This document shows, piece after piece, positions 10,106 through 19,112 of a stretch of DNA of 64,000 nucleotides. Both the position numbers and the translations under genes were made by a program. Source of the stretch: Aurantiochytrium sp. KH105 (Eukaryota > Sar > Bigyra > Thraustochytrida > Thraustochytriidae); contig BGKB01000157.1 in the NCBI GenBank assembly GCA_003116975.1, positions 52,967-116,966 on the forward strand. Direction: 5' to 3'. The first letter of the stretch is position 1; each line of letters opens with the position of its first letter. Below the pieces are notes generated by a model. That model was not told the origin of the DNA and made no database searches. It worked only from the letters and a program-made list of their open reading frames with translations.

Positions 10106-11263
10106 CTAATGATCGGCAGCAGGCATGCGAATGATGGCCTTGCCGCCCTTTTGGTTCTTAGCGTACGCGTACACTGCATCAATCAACGAGGAGTCTTGCA
10201 AGTCGATCTCCCGAAACACCGAGCTCGAGAGCTCCCTCGGCAGCATACTGTACAAATACCACGTGACCTTGAGCTTGCGCCAAAAACCACCGGCATCGAG
10301 CCATGGGCCAACGAGATAGTAAGAGTAGGGCTTTACAGGGTCGTTCTTTTTGGACGCAAGCTCATCCGGCATGCTCTCGCCACTCAATTCACCATACACG
10401 TGCATGAGAGCCTTCTTCGGCAAGGCTTCATACACTTTGCGGCTCATCTCACCATTGATGGCGTCAAAGGCAAGCGTAGCGCCTGTCGTCTGCACAGCAC
10501 GCTTCAAGTCGCTCTCAAAGCTGGATACGTCGGATCGTACAACAAGGTCGGCCGGGTGCTTCATGTCCTCGAGAAGCGTACGCTCGTTCTTCTCGCCACG
10601 CACCACGGCCACGATCTTGACGCCAAAACGCGGCGCTGCGCGTAAGAGCTGCAGTCCGAGCGTTGAGCTCGCGGCCGTGTGAACAAGTGCTTTATGGCCA
10701 CCTTCCTGCGCAATGACGAGCATGCTGAGAGCCGTGAGAGGATTGATGTTGGAGAGCGAACCTTCTTTCATGCCGACAGAGCTCGGGAGAGGGACCATGT
10801 TCGAGACGGATACGACACCGTACTCTGCCCAAAACTTGCCCACGCCAGTCAGGTCTCGCGCAGATACGCGCCACTTGCGCGTTGCAGCCCAATAGGGCAA
10901 GAAGCCGCCGCCTGATCCCACGACGATACCGCTCGCCTCGTAGCCAATTCCATGCGGATACGAAGCCACGATGCTTTCGTCAAAGTCGTCCATGGCGCAG
11001 TGCGCGTCACTCGGGTTGAGCGGCGAGTACTGCACCTTGATGAGCATCTCGCCTTCCTTGGGCGTGGGCACTGGCACGCGGCGCAGCTCAATCTTGCCCT
11101 TTTCCGTTGCTTGCATAGCCCACATCGACTTAGGGATCGTCTCGCTGTAGTACTTTCTGCCCGCCGCCATAGCAAACATGGCTGCTGCCACAAGCGGAAC
11201 GGCTACCCACGCGACCTTGGGCTGGGCCCGGACTTCGCTCACAATTCTTTCCACTGCGTCCAT
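10106..11263 (-). CDS. Membrane-anchored MDR (quinone oxidoreductase/enoyl reductase-like), copy C
   Basis: The 385-residue protein is the third tandem paralogue. A membrane segment at about residues 18-34 (AWVAVPLVAAAMFAMAAG) is followed by the MDR core: VPVPTPKEGEMLIKVQYSPL, NPSDAHCAMDD, YPHGIGYEASGIVV, the shared WRVSARDLTG segment and the cofactor loop LVHTAASSTLGLQLLRAA. The C-terminal half keeps the family phrase KPYSYYLVGPWL also found in copy B. No zinc ligands are visible. The ATG at 11263 lies at the end of a GC-rich leader. Copies B and C appear to be the more recent duplication. Identity of the reaction is inferred only at the level of NAD(P)H-dependent reductase. Confidence 0.85.
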   Translation of the reverse strand: MDAVERIVSEVRAQPKVAWVAVPLVAAAMFAMAAGRKYYSETIPKSMWAMQATEKGKIELRRVPVPTPKEGEMLIKVQYSPLNPSDAHCAMDDFDESIVASYPHGIGYEASGIVVGSGGGFLPYWAATRKWRVSARDLTGVGKFWAEYGVVSVSNMVPLPSSVGMKEGSLSNINPLTALSMLVIAQEGGHKALVHTAASSTLGLQLLRAAPRFGVKIVAVVRGEKNERTLLEDMKHPADLVVRSDVSSFESDLKRAVQTTGATLAFDAINGEMSRKVYEALPKKALMHVYGELSGESMPDELASKKNDPVKPYSYYLVGPWLDAGGFWRKLKVTWYLYSMLPRELSSSVFREIDLQDSSLIDAVYAYAKNQKGGKAIIRMPAADH

Positions 11264-12251
11264 CTTCGCGTCTTTCTTTGCTTCTGCTCTTGCTCTTCTT
11301 CTTGCAGCTGTCTATCTCTGCAGCTGATTCCGCTTTCGCTTGATCTGGTTTTGCTCGGCCCGCTTCCCGCGCGTCTTGCATCTTCGCGCGGAGACATTCG
11401 ACTTTCCGACCACCTTTCCCACCGCCGCCACCTCCGGCGACCATTTCGGGCCGTTCGCCAGCTTTTGCCGCGTCTCCGGGCAATCTTTGCTTCCTCGCCA
11501 GCGTCCGTCAGCAGCAGCGTCTCCTTCCGTACTTCTTCTCACCGTCGAGCACAACTCGAAGCGCAGCCGCGTGCTACGCTATACGCGCTCCGGCCGGCGC
11601 ACAGGGTGCCAGGATTCGGATGTGTTATCCGCCGGTGTCTTTCCCGGTTTTCGCCGCGGCTCCAGCTGCTCGAGATACAGGGTGACGCGCTCTCTTCAGC
11701 TACGGCCCGAAATTCACCCTTGCAGAAGGCTACTCCGCGGACATGGGCGGGTCGAGGGCGGGTCGAGGGCGACGGCGAGGAGGAGCAACTTGAAGGTTGG
11801 CTCCTGCTACGTGTGAGGGACGAACGAAAGATCGAACGCATGCATGCGTGCAAGGAGAAAGTCAGGTAAGATACGTCTTCGGATCTCGACGACATCCCTT
11901 TCGATCGTGGACGTGGACTCGCCCTCATGACCTCAAACGCTCGTGATCGTAACAACGATCGCGCCCAGCGAAGATTGCATCGCAAGCCCCACCATAGCCA
12001 AGCGCTTCGTCAGAAAAAAAGTAGATTGGCCAGCCAGGACACGATGACGGCAGGCCTACCGTGAGTTCCGTTTGGGTTCCAAAACGGTTCTGTGCAGCCT
12101 AACCACCGCCGCGTGGCTGCCACCGGCAAACAAGCTTGAACAAAAGGACCTGCGCGCGCTCGCGCGCAGCAAGGAGATCGCAGGCGAGGACGCGATCGAC
12201 GCGGGAGCGAGGGGAACGCGCGCGGACTTGCTCCAACCTCAAGAAACGACG
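11264..12251. other. Divergent promoter region between MDR copy C and RFC4
   Basis: About 1 kb separates two genes transcribed away from each other. Open frames on both strands here are low-complexity and not supported. The region should hold both promoters. A frame runs through from 12072 into RFC4 without an in-frame stop, but RFC4 homology begins after the ATG at 12252. Confidence 0.5.
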
Positions 12252-13316
12252 ATGAGCGACGACGACGTAGAAATGTCCGCTCGCGAGCACGGAGAGGAGC
12301 TTGCCGCGACGCCTGCACGGCTCATCCCGTGGGTCGAAAAGTACAGGCCACGGACGGTCGACGAGGTCTCGCACCAGGAAGAGGTGATCGCGGCGTTGCG
12401 GTCCTCGATCGAATCCGGCAAACTCCCGCATCTTCTGTTTTACGGCCCGCCAGGAACGGGCAAGACGTCAACGATTCTCGCAGTGGCCAAGCAAATCTTT
12501 GGCCCCGTCGAGTACAGGAAACGCGTTCTGGAGCTTAACGCTTCCGACGAGCGCGGCATCTCGGTCGTGCGCGAAAAGGTCAAGGGATTTGCGTCCACGA
12601 CCGTAGGATCCGCCACGCTCAATGGCAAAAAGTTGCCGCCTTTCAAACTCATCATCCTCGACGAAGCAGACTCCATGTCCGAGGACGCGCAGAGCGCGCT
12701 TCGCCGCACAATGGAGCTGTACACCCGCGTCACGCGCTTTTGCCTCGTTTGTAACTACGTCAGTCGCATCATCGAGCCACTCGCGTCCCGTTGCGCAAAA
12801 TTTCGTTTTCAACCCCTATCTGAGGAGTCGTTTACTCGAAAAATTCGAGAGGTTGCCGCCGCAGAGAAACTCTCCATCGAGGACGACGCCATGAGTACGC
12901 TGGTTGACGTCTCCAAGGGCGACATGCGCAAAGGCATCACGCTGCTGCAAAGTTCCTCCGAATATAATCAAGGCAACATCACCGCTGAGAGTATCGTTGA
13001 GACGGCTGGTGTCCCGCCGGAGGAGTTCATGGACAAGATTTGGGATACCATCCAGTCCAAGAACTTTAATGACCTGATCCAGTGTGCCGACGAGCTTCAA
13101 GCGGAGGGTTTTGCCTTGAGCGCGCTCATTCGTCGCTTTCAAGAACGTCTCTTGGCTTCGGGCGAGTCCCCCTTTCCTGATACGGAAAAGGCGGCCATCA
13201 TGATGAAACTCGGCGAGGTTGACAAGGCCATCGAAGATGGAGCCAACGAAGATCTCCAGCTTCGGGCTTTCTTGTCCTTTTGCATGCAGCAGCACTCCTT
13301 GGTACAGGCCGCATAA
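12252..13316 (+). CDS. RFC4: Replication factor C subunit 4 (clamp loader)
   Basis: The 354-residue product is a clamp-loader small subunit that, in the RFC complex, opens PCNA and loads it at primer ends in the nucleus. Residues about 25-50 carry WVEKYRPRTVDEVSHQEEV, followed by the Walker A loop LLFYGPPGTGKTSTIL, the family phrase LELNASDERGISVVREKVK, the Walker B box IILDEADSMS and the arginine-finger SRC motif in PLASRCAKFRFQPL. The phrases CNYVSRIIEPL and DMRKGITLLQS are also standard. Length matches RFC4 (about 360 residues). These residues resemble human RFC4 and yeast Rfc2 more than RFC2/RFC5. The ATG at 12252 is chosen because the family N-terminus follows it; an in-frame upstream ATG (12072) would add 60 residues without homology. 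Confidence 0.95.
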   Translation: MSDDDVEMSAREHGEELAATPARLIPWVEKYRPRTVDEVSHQEEVIAALRSSIESGKLPHLLFYGPPGTGKTSTILAVAKQIFGPVEYRKRVLELNASDERGISVVREKVKGFASTTVGSATLNGKKLPPFKLIILDEADSMSEDAQSALRRTMELYTRVTRFCLVCNYVSRIIEPLASRCAKFRFQPLSEESFTRKIREVAAAEKLSIEDDAMSTLVDVSKGDMRKGITLLQSSSEYNQGNITAESIVETAGVPPEEFMDKIWDTIQSKNFNDLIQCADELQAEGFALSALIRRFQERLLASGESPFPDTEKAAIMMKLGEVDKAIEDGANEDLQLRAFLSFCMQQHSLVQAA

Positions 13317-13633
13317 AATAATGGTTGGGAACAAGAGAGATGCACGGATCTTCACGGCTTGGTTGTCAGGCGCGTTTGCATCGCAACAATCACATCGTTC
13401 CGAAACGAACGCATATTCGACCGAATCCAAAGATAATGGAGGCTGCTTGTGCAAATTAACATGCGTTAGTAAAACAAAACGAGAGAAAATGAGAAATGAA
13501 AAAGGTATACTTGCGTTTGCCCTGTTTTGCTCGTGACAACCTCAACTTGAAGCAAAGTGAGAGGATTGGCCGTCCATGAAGCAGTCAGTGCATACCTTGA
13601 TTTATTTTTATCGCACGTTCACCTCTTTTGTGT
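13317..13633. other. Convergent 3' region of RFC4 and the four-exon gene
   Basis: This AT-richer spacer holds the two 3' untranslated regions. No feature is seen. Confidence 0.5.
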
Positions 13634-14681
13634 TCAGAATGGCCGATCCGTAGCGCTAGGAGGCTGTGGTTGCCGAGGCAATTGTACACCTCGTGTAGCC
13701 TCGCCCGTGATGGGATTGAAACCTTCCTTGGCCTCGTGGTGTCTGAGACGCTCTGCACGCAAAGCCGCACGATAGCGAATCTTTTCGTCCGTGAACTTGA
13801 GCATTTCACCTGCATCAGACTCTTCGTACTGAAGCGTGAGAGGATTGTATGGTACGCTGTTCCCGTTTCGTGGCACTGCTCGAGACTTTCGTGCTGCTTC
13901 CCGTGCGGCCTGCTCGGCGCGTTCTTGGTTGATTTTGCGCCATCGCTCTTCCTCCGCCGAGACGGCCTTGGCGCGACGCGTGGTAAGTTGTTGCTCCTTC
14001 ATGCGAGTTGTAGCTTCCCGCCGCCTCTTTTCCTCCGCGGCAAAGTCGGTGATAAATCGGTCCTGCTCGGTGATGTACCTGTTTCGTTTCAAAGAATCCA
14101 GAAAAGAGTTCGTTCCGTGTCAGCTTTGATTCCAAGACTCTGCATTGTGCACGACAATGAAGCATGTTTGTGATGACTACTTTGGCGAGACAGCAGATGA
14201 TCTTGAAGATGAAGATAGAGATGAAGAGATAATTAACGTACGCAACGGTGCCCGCGTCTGCGGATGCAATTTGTCGTCCATAGTTAATGTATTGTTGGCC
14301 CTTGACAGGGGGTCGCTGTGATGAAGAATTTTTCGCAAAATTGTTAGTGCAAAGACAAAAATTTAAAGAGACACACGCCCAACGTTTTCACATCCGACGA
14401 GACATTGTTAGTGGGTTTAAATGAGGCGAGATCGATCTGTAAGGAGACAGAGAAAACGTACCTGTTCCAAGAGGGCCTTTTCTTTGGACTCCTTATCCTT
14501 TGACGCGTGTCTTTCTTTGCGCGTGAGAGGTCTTCTGTTCATCTGTTGTAAGATTCTTGAGCGTCAGTGTTTCCGTCTGTTTTCTCTCCTCCCATCCCTT
14601 TTCCTTGAAGGTGATTGAACGTACAAAAACACGATCATCGTGCGCAAATCTCGCCGCAAGAATGTCTTGCACGGCCGCCAT
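13634..14681 (-). CDS. Conserved basic coiled-coil protein of unknown function, four exons
   Basis: Four exons on the minus strand join to 657 bases (218 residues): 14625-14681, 14462-14542, 14242-14315 and 13634-14078. All three introns (14543-14624, 14316-14461, 14079-14241) begin GTACGT and end CAG. Phases are 0, 0 and 2, and the frame stays open throughout. The protein starts MAAVQDILAARFAHDDRVF, continues NRRPLTRKERHASKDKESKE and GQQYINYGRQIASAD, then has a long charged helix (about residues 75-135) and ends with PYNPLTLQYEESD and a GFNPITGE motif. The double NPxT pattern suggests a family conserved among protists, possibly flagellar, but I cannot name it. It is the clearest multi-intron gene in the window. 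Confidence 0.78.
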
Positions 14682-15259
14682 GTTTTCCCTCTCGCTGTCG
14701 TGCGCGATATGAAAACAGGCTGCCTGGTCTTTGCGACGGCGTCTCCGTCGCCACGGTCTCTCGAGAGCCCACGCTCCACACGCGACAAGTCAAGCTCGAA
14801 AGCGCTCAAGGCTCTGAAGAAAGCACCTTCTCCCTTTTGCTTGCACAACTCGCGCGAGCGAGCGTCTCTGGCCCTTCCCGGCAGCCCCGGTCGCCCCTTC
14901 CCAGCCTCGCTCGCCCCCACCCAGGTCTTCTCCCAGCCCTCCTGCTGGTCGCCGGCGTCCTGTCGCTGCAGTTCTTCTTGCTTTTGCTGCCACTCTCGAA
15001 GCTCAACGCGTCCGCGTCCGCGTCCGCGTCCAAGTCCAAGTCCGAGCCCGGGTCCGGGTCGAGGTCCGAGCGCGACAGCGACAGCGACTGCGGCGCTCTT
15101 CCGAAGTCTAGCTAGCCGTTGGGCGTTCCGGCGGAATCCTCAAAGATAGGAACGCGTTCTCTTCGCGCGCAGCGGCGGCTTCGCATCGATTTATCTTGAG
15201 CCGCCTCTGCCGCGAGCGAGCGAGCGAGCGAGCGGCGAGCTAGCTTGCGCGCGGCGGCG
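14682..15259. other. Divergent promoter region, four-exon gene and FCP1-like gene
   Basis: GC-rich DNA with repetitive GTCCGC/AAGTCC-type hexamers (15008-15040) and, close to the FCP1-like ATG, a GAGC tract (15212-15234). It should hold both promoters. Frames found here are low-complexity (Ser, Arg, Pro) and are not supported as genes. Confidence 0.5.
15212..15234. repeat. GAGC tetranucleotide tract in the FCP1-like gene leader
   Basis: Five to six iterations of GCGA/GAGC end about 25 bases before the start codon of the FCP1-like gene, in the sense orientation. Confidence 0.85.
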
Positions 15260-16582
15260 ATGCAGACCCCGATGCGCGCGTGGCCGTCCCGGCTGGACCG
15301 CCTCGCGCAGCGCCTGCCCGGCCCGCGGGCCCCGCCGCGCCTCGGCGCCCTCCGCGCGCACGCGCAGCGCCGCGGCCTGCAGATCGCCATCGCAGCCGCC
15401 GCGAGCCGCCACGCGCCGCGCGAAGCCGCCGCCGCCCGGAGCCGCGCGCAGCAGTGGCCGCCTCTGGTCGCGGCGGGAGGCGCGCTCGGCCTCGCGGAGA
15501 GGCCCCGCGCCGGCCCCGCCAGCCCGCTCGCGGCAGCAGCGTCGCGAGCGATGGCGTCATGGACGGTCGCCACCGCGGTCTCCGACGAGAGCGCCGCGGA
15601 GAACGCCGGCCTGCGCGCCCGCGCCGGCCACGAGGAAGAAGACTCCGACGATGAGGGAGAGGTGATCGTCCTACAGCCCATGAGCTCGCTGGCGGGATCG
15701 TCCATGCCAGCGTGGTCCTCTTCGTCGCTCACGCAGGCACGTGCCAGCGGCGCCGCGAGTGCGGGCCCTGGCGATGACGTGGGCGCGCTCGCAGACTCGC
15801 TGGGAAAGGCATCTCTGACGGAAAACAGCGGCGACAAGAACAAGAACGGCGGGTCCGGCAAGGGCTCCGCCATTGGACCCACGCGAATCATGATTGTGCT
15901 AGATTTGAACGGCCTGGTAGTGCGTCGTCGTAGAAAGAAGGATGTGCCCTCGCACGCTTTGAAAGACCTGGACAAGCCTGGCGGCCCTACATCGGCCGGC
16001 AAAATGTACTACGCCTGGAGACGACCGTTTGCAGATGATTTTGTCCACTTTCTCACCAAGAATTTCGACCTCGTCGTCTGGTCCTCGGCGCGCCTCGAGA
16101 ACATCAAGCCCATGCTGGATATCGTCTTTAACGACGAGGCTCGAAGCTCCATCCTTGGCATCATGGACCAATCCGACTGTCGCGTTGCCGGCAAGCGCCC
16201 AGACGACCGCCATCGTCCACTTTTTATCAAGGAGCTATCGCGCGCTTGGGCAAAGTTTCCCCAGCACGGTCCCCAAAGCACTCTTCTTGTCGATGATTCG
16301 CGGTATAAAGCGGTGCGAAACCCGCCCAACACCGCCATTCATCCCAAAGATTGGGAGATTGAACACGTTGACGACGATTCCTTGGGTCCCGGAGGAAACA
16401 TGCGCTCGTACCTTGAAATATTGGCCGAGGCCGCTTCTCGTCCTGATTTTCAGGGCGTGCCTGCTCACGTTGCCACCAACACCTTTCACAGTGGTCGCTC
16501 GATCGAGGAACTCAGCGAGGAACGCAAACTTGAGAAGTGGACTCGCGAGGCTTTGCAGGCGCAATCCAAGTACTCCTCTTAG
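15260..16582 (+). CDS. FCP1/NIF-type HAD-superfamily protein, DxN variant
   Basis: The 440-residue protein has an Arg/Ala-rich N-terminal 100 residues that could be a mitochondrial presequence, an acidic Ser-rich linker (about 110-200), and a C-terminal FCP1-like domain from about residue 210. HAD motif I reads VLDLNGLVV: the first Asp is kept but the second catalytic Asp of the usual DxDxT/V is Asn. Motif II is FDLVVWSSA, and the motif III/IV region is LLVDDSRYKAVRNPPNTAI, followed by DDSLGPGGNMRSYLEILA. Plant FCP1-domain HAD proteins with a DLNG motif share these phrases, so the substitution is a family trait rather than damage. Whether it is an active phosphatase cannot be told. The ATG at 15260 is used because upstream in-frame codons are non-ATG. 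Confidence 0.85.
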   Translation: MQTPMRAWPSRLDRLAQRLPGPRAPPRLGALRAHAQRRGLQIAIAAAASRHAPREAAAARSRAQQWPPLVAAGGALGLAERPRAGPASPLAAAASRAMASWTVATAVSDESAAENAGLRARAGHEEEDSDDEGEVIVLQPMSSLAGSSMPAWSSSSLTQARASGAASAGPGDDVGALADSLGKASLTENSGDKNKNGGSGKGSAIGPTRIMIVLDLNGLVVRRRRKKDVPSHALKDLDKPGGPTSAGKMYYAWRRPFADDFVHFLTKNFDLVVWSSARLENIKPMLDIVFNDEARSSILGIMDQSDCRVAGKRPDDRHRPLFIKELSRAWAKFPQHGPQSTLLVDDSRYKAVRNPPNTAIHPKDWEIEHVDDDSLGPGGNMRSYLEILAEAASRPDFQGVPAHVATNTFHSGRSIEELSEERKLEKWTREALQAQSKYSS

Positions 16583-16940
16583 CGCGCGCTCTCTGATTTC
16601 TTTTGGCCTCGAAAGAATTCGACGGATGCAAAGATGGTCAACGATTTCACTGTTTCTCCAGCCTCTGCTCTGGAAACAGTGCGCTACTTGGCTCATCAAG
16701 AAATCGACTGTGTTTGGTCAAGAGACACTCGACTCTTTCCCCAACGTTACTACGCCCTCGTAGTAGAGGCCTGCGTCGATTCATTCATTCATTCATTCAT
16801 TCACTCATTCCATTTTCTTCTTCTATTTTTTTCATTTTCACCGAGAAACGCGCTTTCCTTTTCTTTCATTTGTGCATGTGGCGCTCACGCCACCAATGTA
16901 TACAGGATCAGATCTTGGCCAAGACCAAGGGCCTAGCTAG
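16583..16940. other. Convergent 3' region of FCP1-like and AlgH-like genes
   Basis: Holds the two 3' untranslated regions and an ATTC microsatellite (16779-16802). T-rich stretches follow at 16810-16870. No gene seen. Confidence 0.5.
16779..16802. repeat. ATTC tetranucleotide microsatellite (6 copies)
   Basis: Six perfect ATTC units lie between two convergent genes, followed by one degenerate unit. Confidence 0.9.
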
Positions 16941-18161
16941 CTAGTGTTCGCTAGCCTCCTCGGCTGCACCGCTTGCATCGGATGCATGCGTTTGAAAGGA
17001 AAGTGAGGGCTGGTCTGCGACGCGGAAAAGTGCAGTGTCGGCGTCTGCAGAAGCTTCGAAGATTGCACTTGGTTCGGCGTCGTAAAGGTTCCACAAACCC
17101 CTCTTCACCTCCACGTCGAGCTGACCAGGACTCCACACGACCGAGCCGTAGAGCAGCTTGACAAAACAGTCGTCATTCACGAGAAGCTCGAGAATGTCGC
17201 CGCGCCAACACACGCCCTTGGCAACCTCCACCGCTCCGGCCGCCCCGGGGCAATTATGTACGTGGGTCCAGAGATGCGCAGGATTTCTTACGGGTCCGCC
17301 TGCGCCGAGCCAGAGACGTTGTTTGTCGCGTATGGCTGCTTGGATAATCTCTCGTCGTTCCGAACCCTGGAAAAGATCCGCGTCCGAGTTCTCGCGCAGC
17401 ATTTCCCTTGCCTGTCGCGCCTCGGCGTCGGGCAGCTTGGCGTTCATTACAAATCCCACCGTCGGTGCATTCCCGCCGTGGGCAGTTAGCAAGATCACAT
17501 CCGACGTGAAAGGGTTCTCCCACTTTAAAGAATGCAAGGGCGCGACTTCCTCGGATCCGTCGTCGTCTTCGTCTCCTTCTGCAACGTCATCTTCGGATCC
17601 GACATTGTTTTTGTCTGAGAGGGCTGAAGGCTTTTGCGCAAGCAAGACAATGCCAGGACGGAGCGCAGACACGGAGTCGATAAATTGGCCAAATCGTTTT
17701 TCCGCACGTGCGCGTTCGACGACCTCATAGAGAGAATTATGGTCGAAAACGTACTCGAAGCCGCCCCTTTCGACGTAGTCATCATCGCTATCCACCATGC
17801 CCAGTGGAACCTCTTGATCGTCAGCAGCAGCGAGAACAACGTCGACCCCGCTGACCGATCGGAGCTGCTGCGTAAACTTAGGACCAAAGGCGACCCCCAT
17901 GGCTGAGGCTGCCAGGGAAGGACCCAAACTTTGCCAAGACAATGCTCGTGATTTTGGAGGCTCTGCGGTCAAGACAACCACATTGATCCAAATGAGGACC
18001 AGATTTGTGCAAATGACGAGCGTTGACAAGAAAGGCGTGCGACCTACACAGCGTTTCCATTGAGCGAGTTTGTTCCACATGACAAGCGATATTGTCTGAC
18101 CGAGAACGTGTGAGTTGGAGAAACGAGACGTGCAGAACATCGTTACATCCGAGGTCATCAT
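16941..18161 (-). CDS. YqgE/AlgH (UPF0301) family protein with N-terminal membrane segment
   Basis: The 406-residue product has a membrane segment at about residues 40-63 (LSTLVICTNLVLIWINVVVL). A middle region with an acidic tract follows (DVAEGDEDDDGSEE), and the C-terminal half carries the YqgE/AlgH fold. Diagnostic phrases are LLTAHGGNAPTVGFVMNAKL, LWLGAGGPVRNPAHLWTHVH and VVWSPGQLDVEVKRGLWNL, matching the bacterial pattern GGPV...LH...GW.pgQLe.Ei..g.W. The molecular role of this family is not established; bacterial AlgH affects alginate regulation. In plants members are plastid-targeted. Here the membrane anchor suggests a secretory or organelle membrane location. An ATG pair at 18161/18158 marks the start; codons further upstream are non-ATG. 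Confidence 0.83.
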   Translation of the reverse strand: MMTSDVTMFCTSRFSNSHVLGQTISLVMWNKLAQWKRCVGRTPFLSTLVICTNLVLIWINVVVLTAEPPKSRALSWQSLGPSLAASAMGVAFGPKFTQQLRSVSGVDVVLAAADDQEVPLGMVDSDDDYVERGGFEYVFDHNSLYEVVERARAEKRFGQFIDSVSALRPGIVLLAQKPSALSDKNNVGSEDDVAEGDEDDDGSEEVAPLHSLKWENPFTSDVILLTAHGGNAPTVGFVMNAKLPDAEARQAREMLRENSDADLFQGSERREIIQAAIRDKQRLWLGAGGPVRNPAHLWTHVHNCPGAAGAVEVAKGVCWRGDILELLVNDDCFVKLLYGSVVWSPGQLDVEVKRGLWNLYDAEPSAIFEASADADTALFRVADQPSLSFQTHASDASGAAEEASEH

Positions 18162-19112
18162 GGACAGAACATTATATGCTTTGTTAGTAAACGCTTCCTC
18201 ATTTTCTTCTCCCTTTGCGCCCCCCCCCCCCTCCCCCACCCCTTCCCCGCCCCCCTCCGACTGCGTAGAGCTCTCCCACGCGCAACGCGAGAGAGCGACA
18301 GGCTTGCCAGCGGACCAGCGCCACGCGCCTACGCGTGCCCCATGACACGCGACATTTCTTGTCCGGGCGAGAAAGGCCGTCGGTCGCCCTCACAAGACCC
18401 CACGCCTAAACAACTCACGCCCAAGACTCTCGCTCCCGAGCAGCGACCGCGCTCGCGGGAGCGTGTACGCCATCGCGAGCTCGTCCACGCCGTCCATGGT
18501 CATCGCCCGTCCGAGCGGTCTGCGCGCGACAGCTCCGTCGAATCTCTTGATCAAGGACTGTCTGGCTCGGGTCGGCGCGGCTGCGGTCCCCGAGAGAACC
18601 GCACTGGCAGGCAAGGCACCCAGCGCCGCACGTTCAGAGGATCAGGGTTAGGTTTAGGTGTGCGTGTGTATCGCATGAAAAGATCTGGGGAAACCAGGCT
18701 ACTGCCAGGCCTACGAGGCAGCAGCGGACCTGGCAGTGAGGGAGCTTATCGAATGATCTCGCGGAGAGAAGCGTGGCAGAGAGGCGAGCAAGGGGTTTGG
18801 TTTGCTGCTGGTTTGGTTTGGGTTGCTTTGGTGTGATTTTGGTTTGGCTTTGCTTTGCTTTGCTTTGGGGTTTGGGGGAGATTGGTTTGCTTTGGATCGG
18901 GGGTTGGATTGGGGGCTTGGTTTGCTTTTAGTTTGGTTTGGGTTACTTTGGTGTGATTTTGGTTTGGTTTGTTTTGGCGTGATTTTGGTTTGGCTTTGCT
19001 TTGGTTTGGGGGTTGGTTCGGATTGGTTTGCTTTGAATTGGGTGTTGAATTGGGGGTTTGGTTCAGGGATTTGATTTGGCTCACTACTTTAATTTTTTTC
19101 ATACGATGAAGA
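18162..19112. other. Spacer with C-run, telomere-like word and G/T-only minisatellite
   Basis: The part next to 18162 is the promoter and leader of the AlgH-like gene and holds a C-rich run (18220-18258). Around 18644-18660 the word GGGTTAGGTTTAGG resembles a degenerate telomere repeat but is only two units long. From about 18783 to 19075 lies a degenerate minisatellite (listed separately) in the 3' flank of PRORP. A plus-strand frame from an ATG at 18496 encodes about 50 residues resembling a presequence but cannot be extended. Confidence 0.5.
18783..19075. repeat. Degenerate G/T-only minisatellite (TTTGG/TTTGC units)
   Basis: About 290 bases consist almost only of G and T on the plus strand, built from TTTGG, TTTGC and GTTTGGGG units with higher-order copies of about 60 bases (a TTTGGTGTGATTTTGG phrase recurs near 18826, 18946 and, in part, 18974). 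It ends about 40 bases downstream of the PRORP stop. A transcript of PRORP reading through it would carry an A/C-only 3' tail. Confidence 0.9.

Noticed and set aside
11264-11985. Several overlapping frames in the MDR C/RFC4 gap
   Set aside because: All are low-complexity and mutually antisense; none has a recognisable motif.
18643-18660. GGGTTAGGTTTAGG as an interstitial telomere
   Set aside because: Only about two imperfect units, which occur by chance in G/T-rich DNA; no array.
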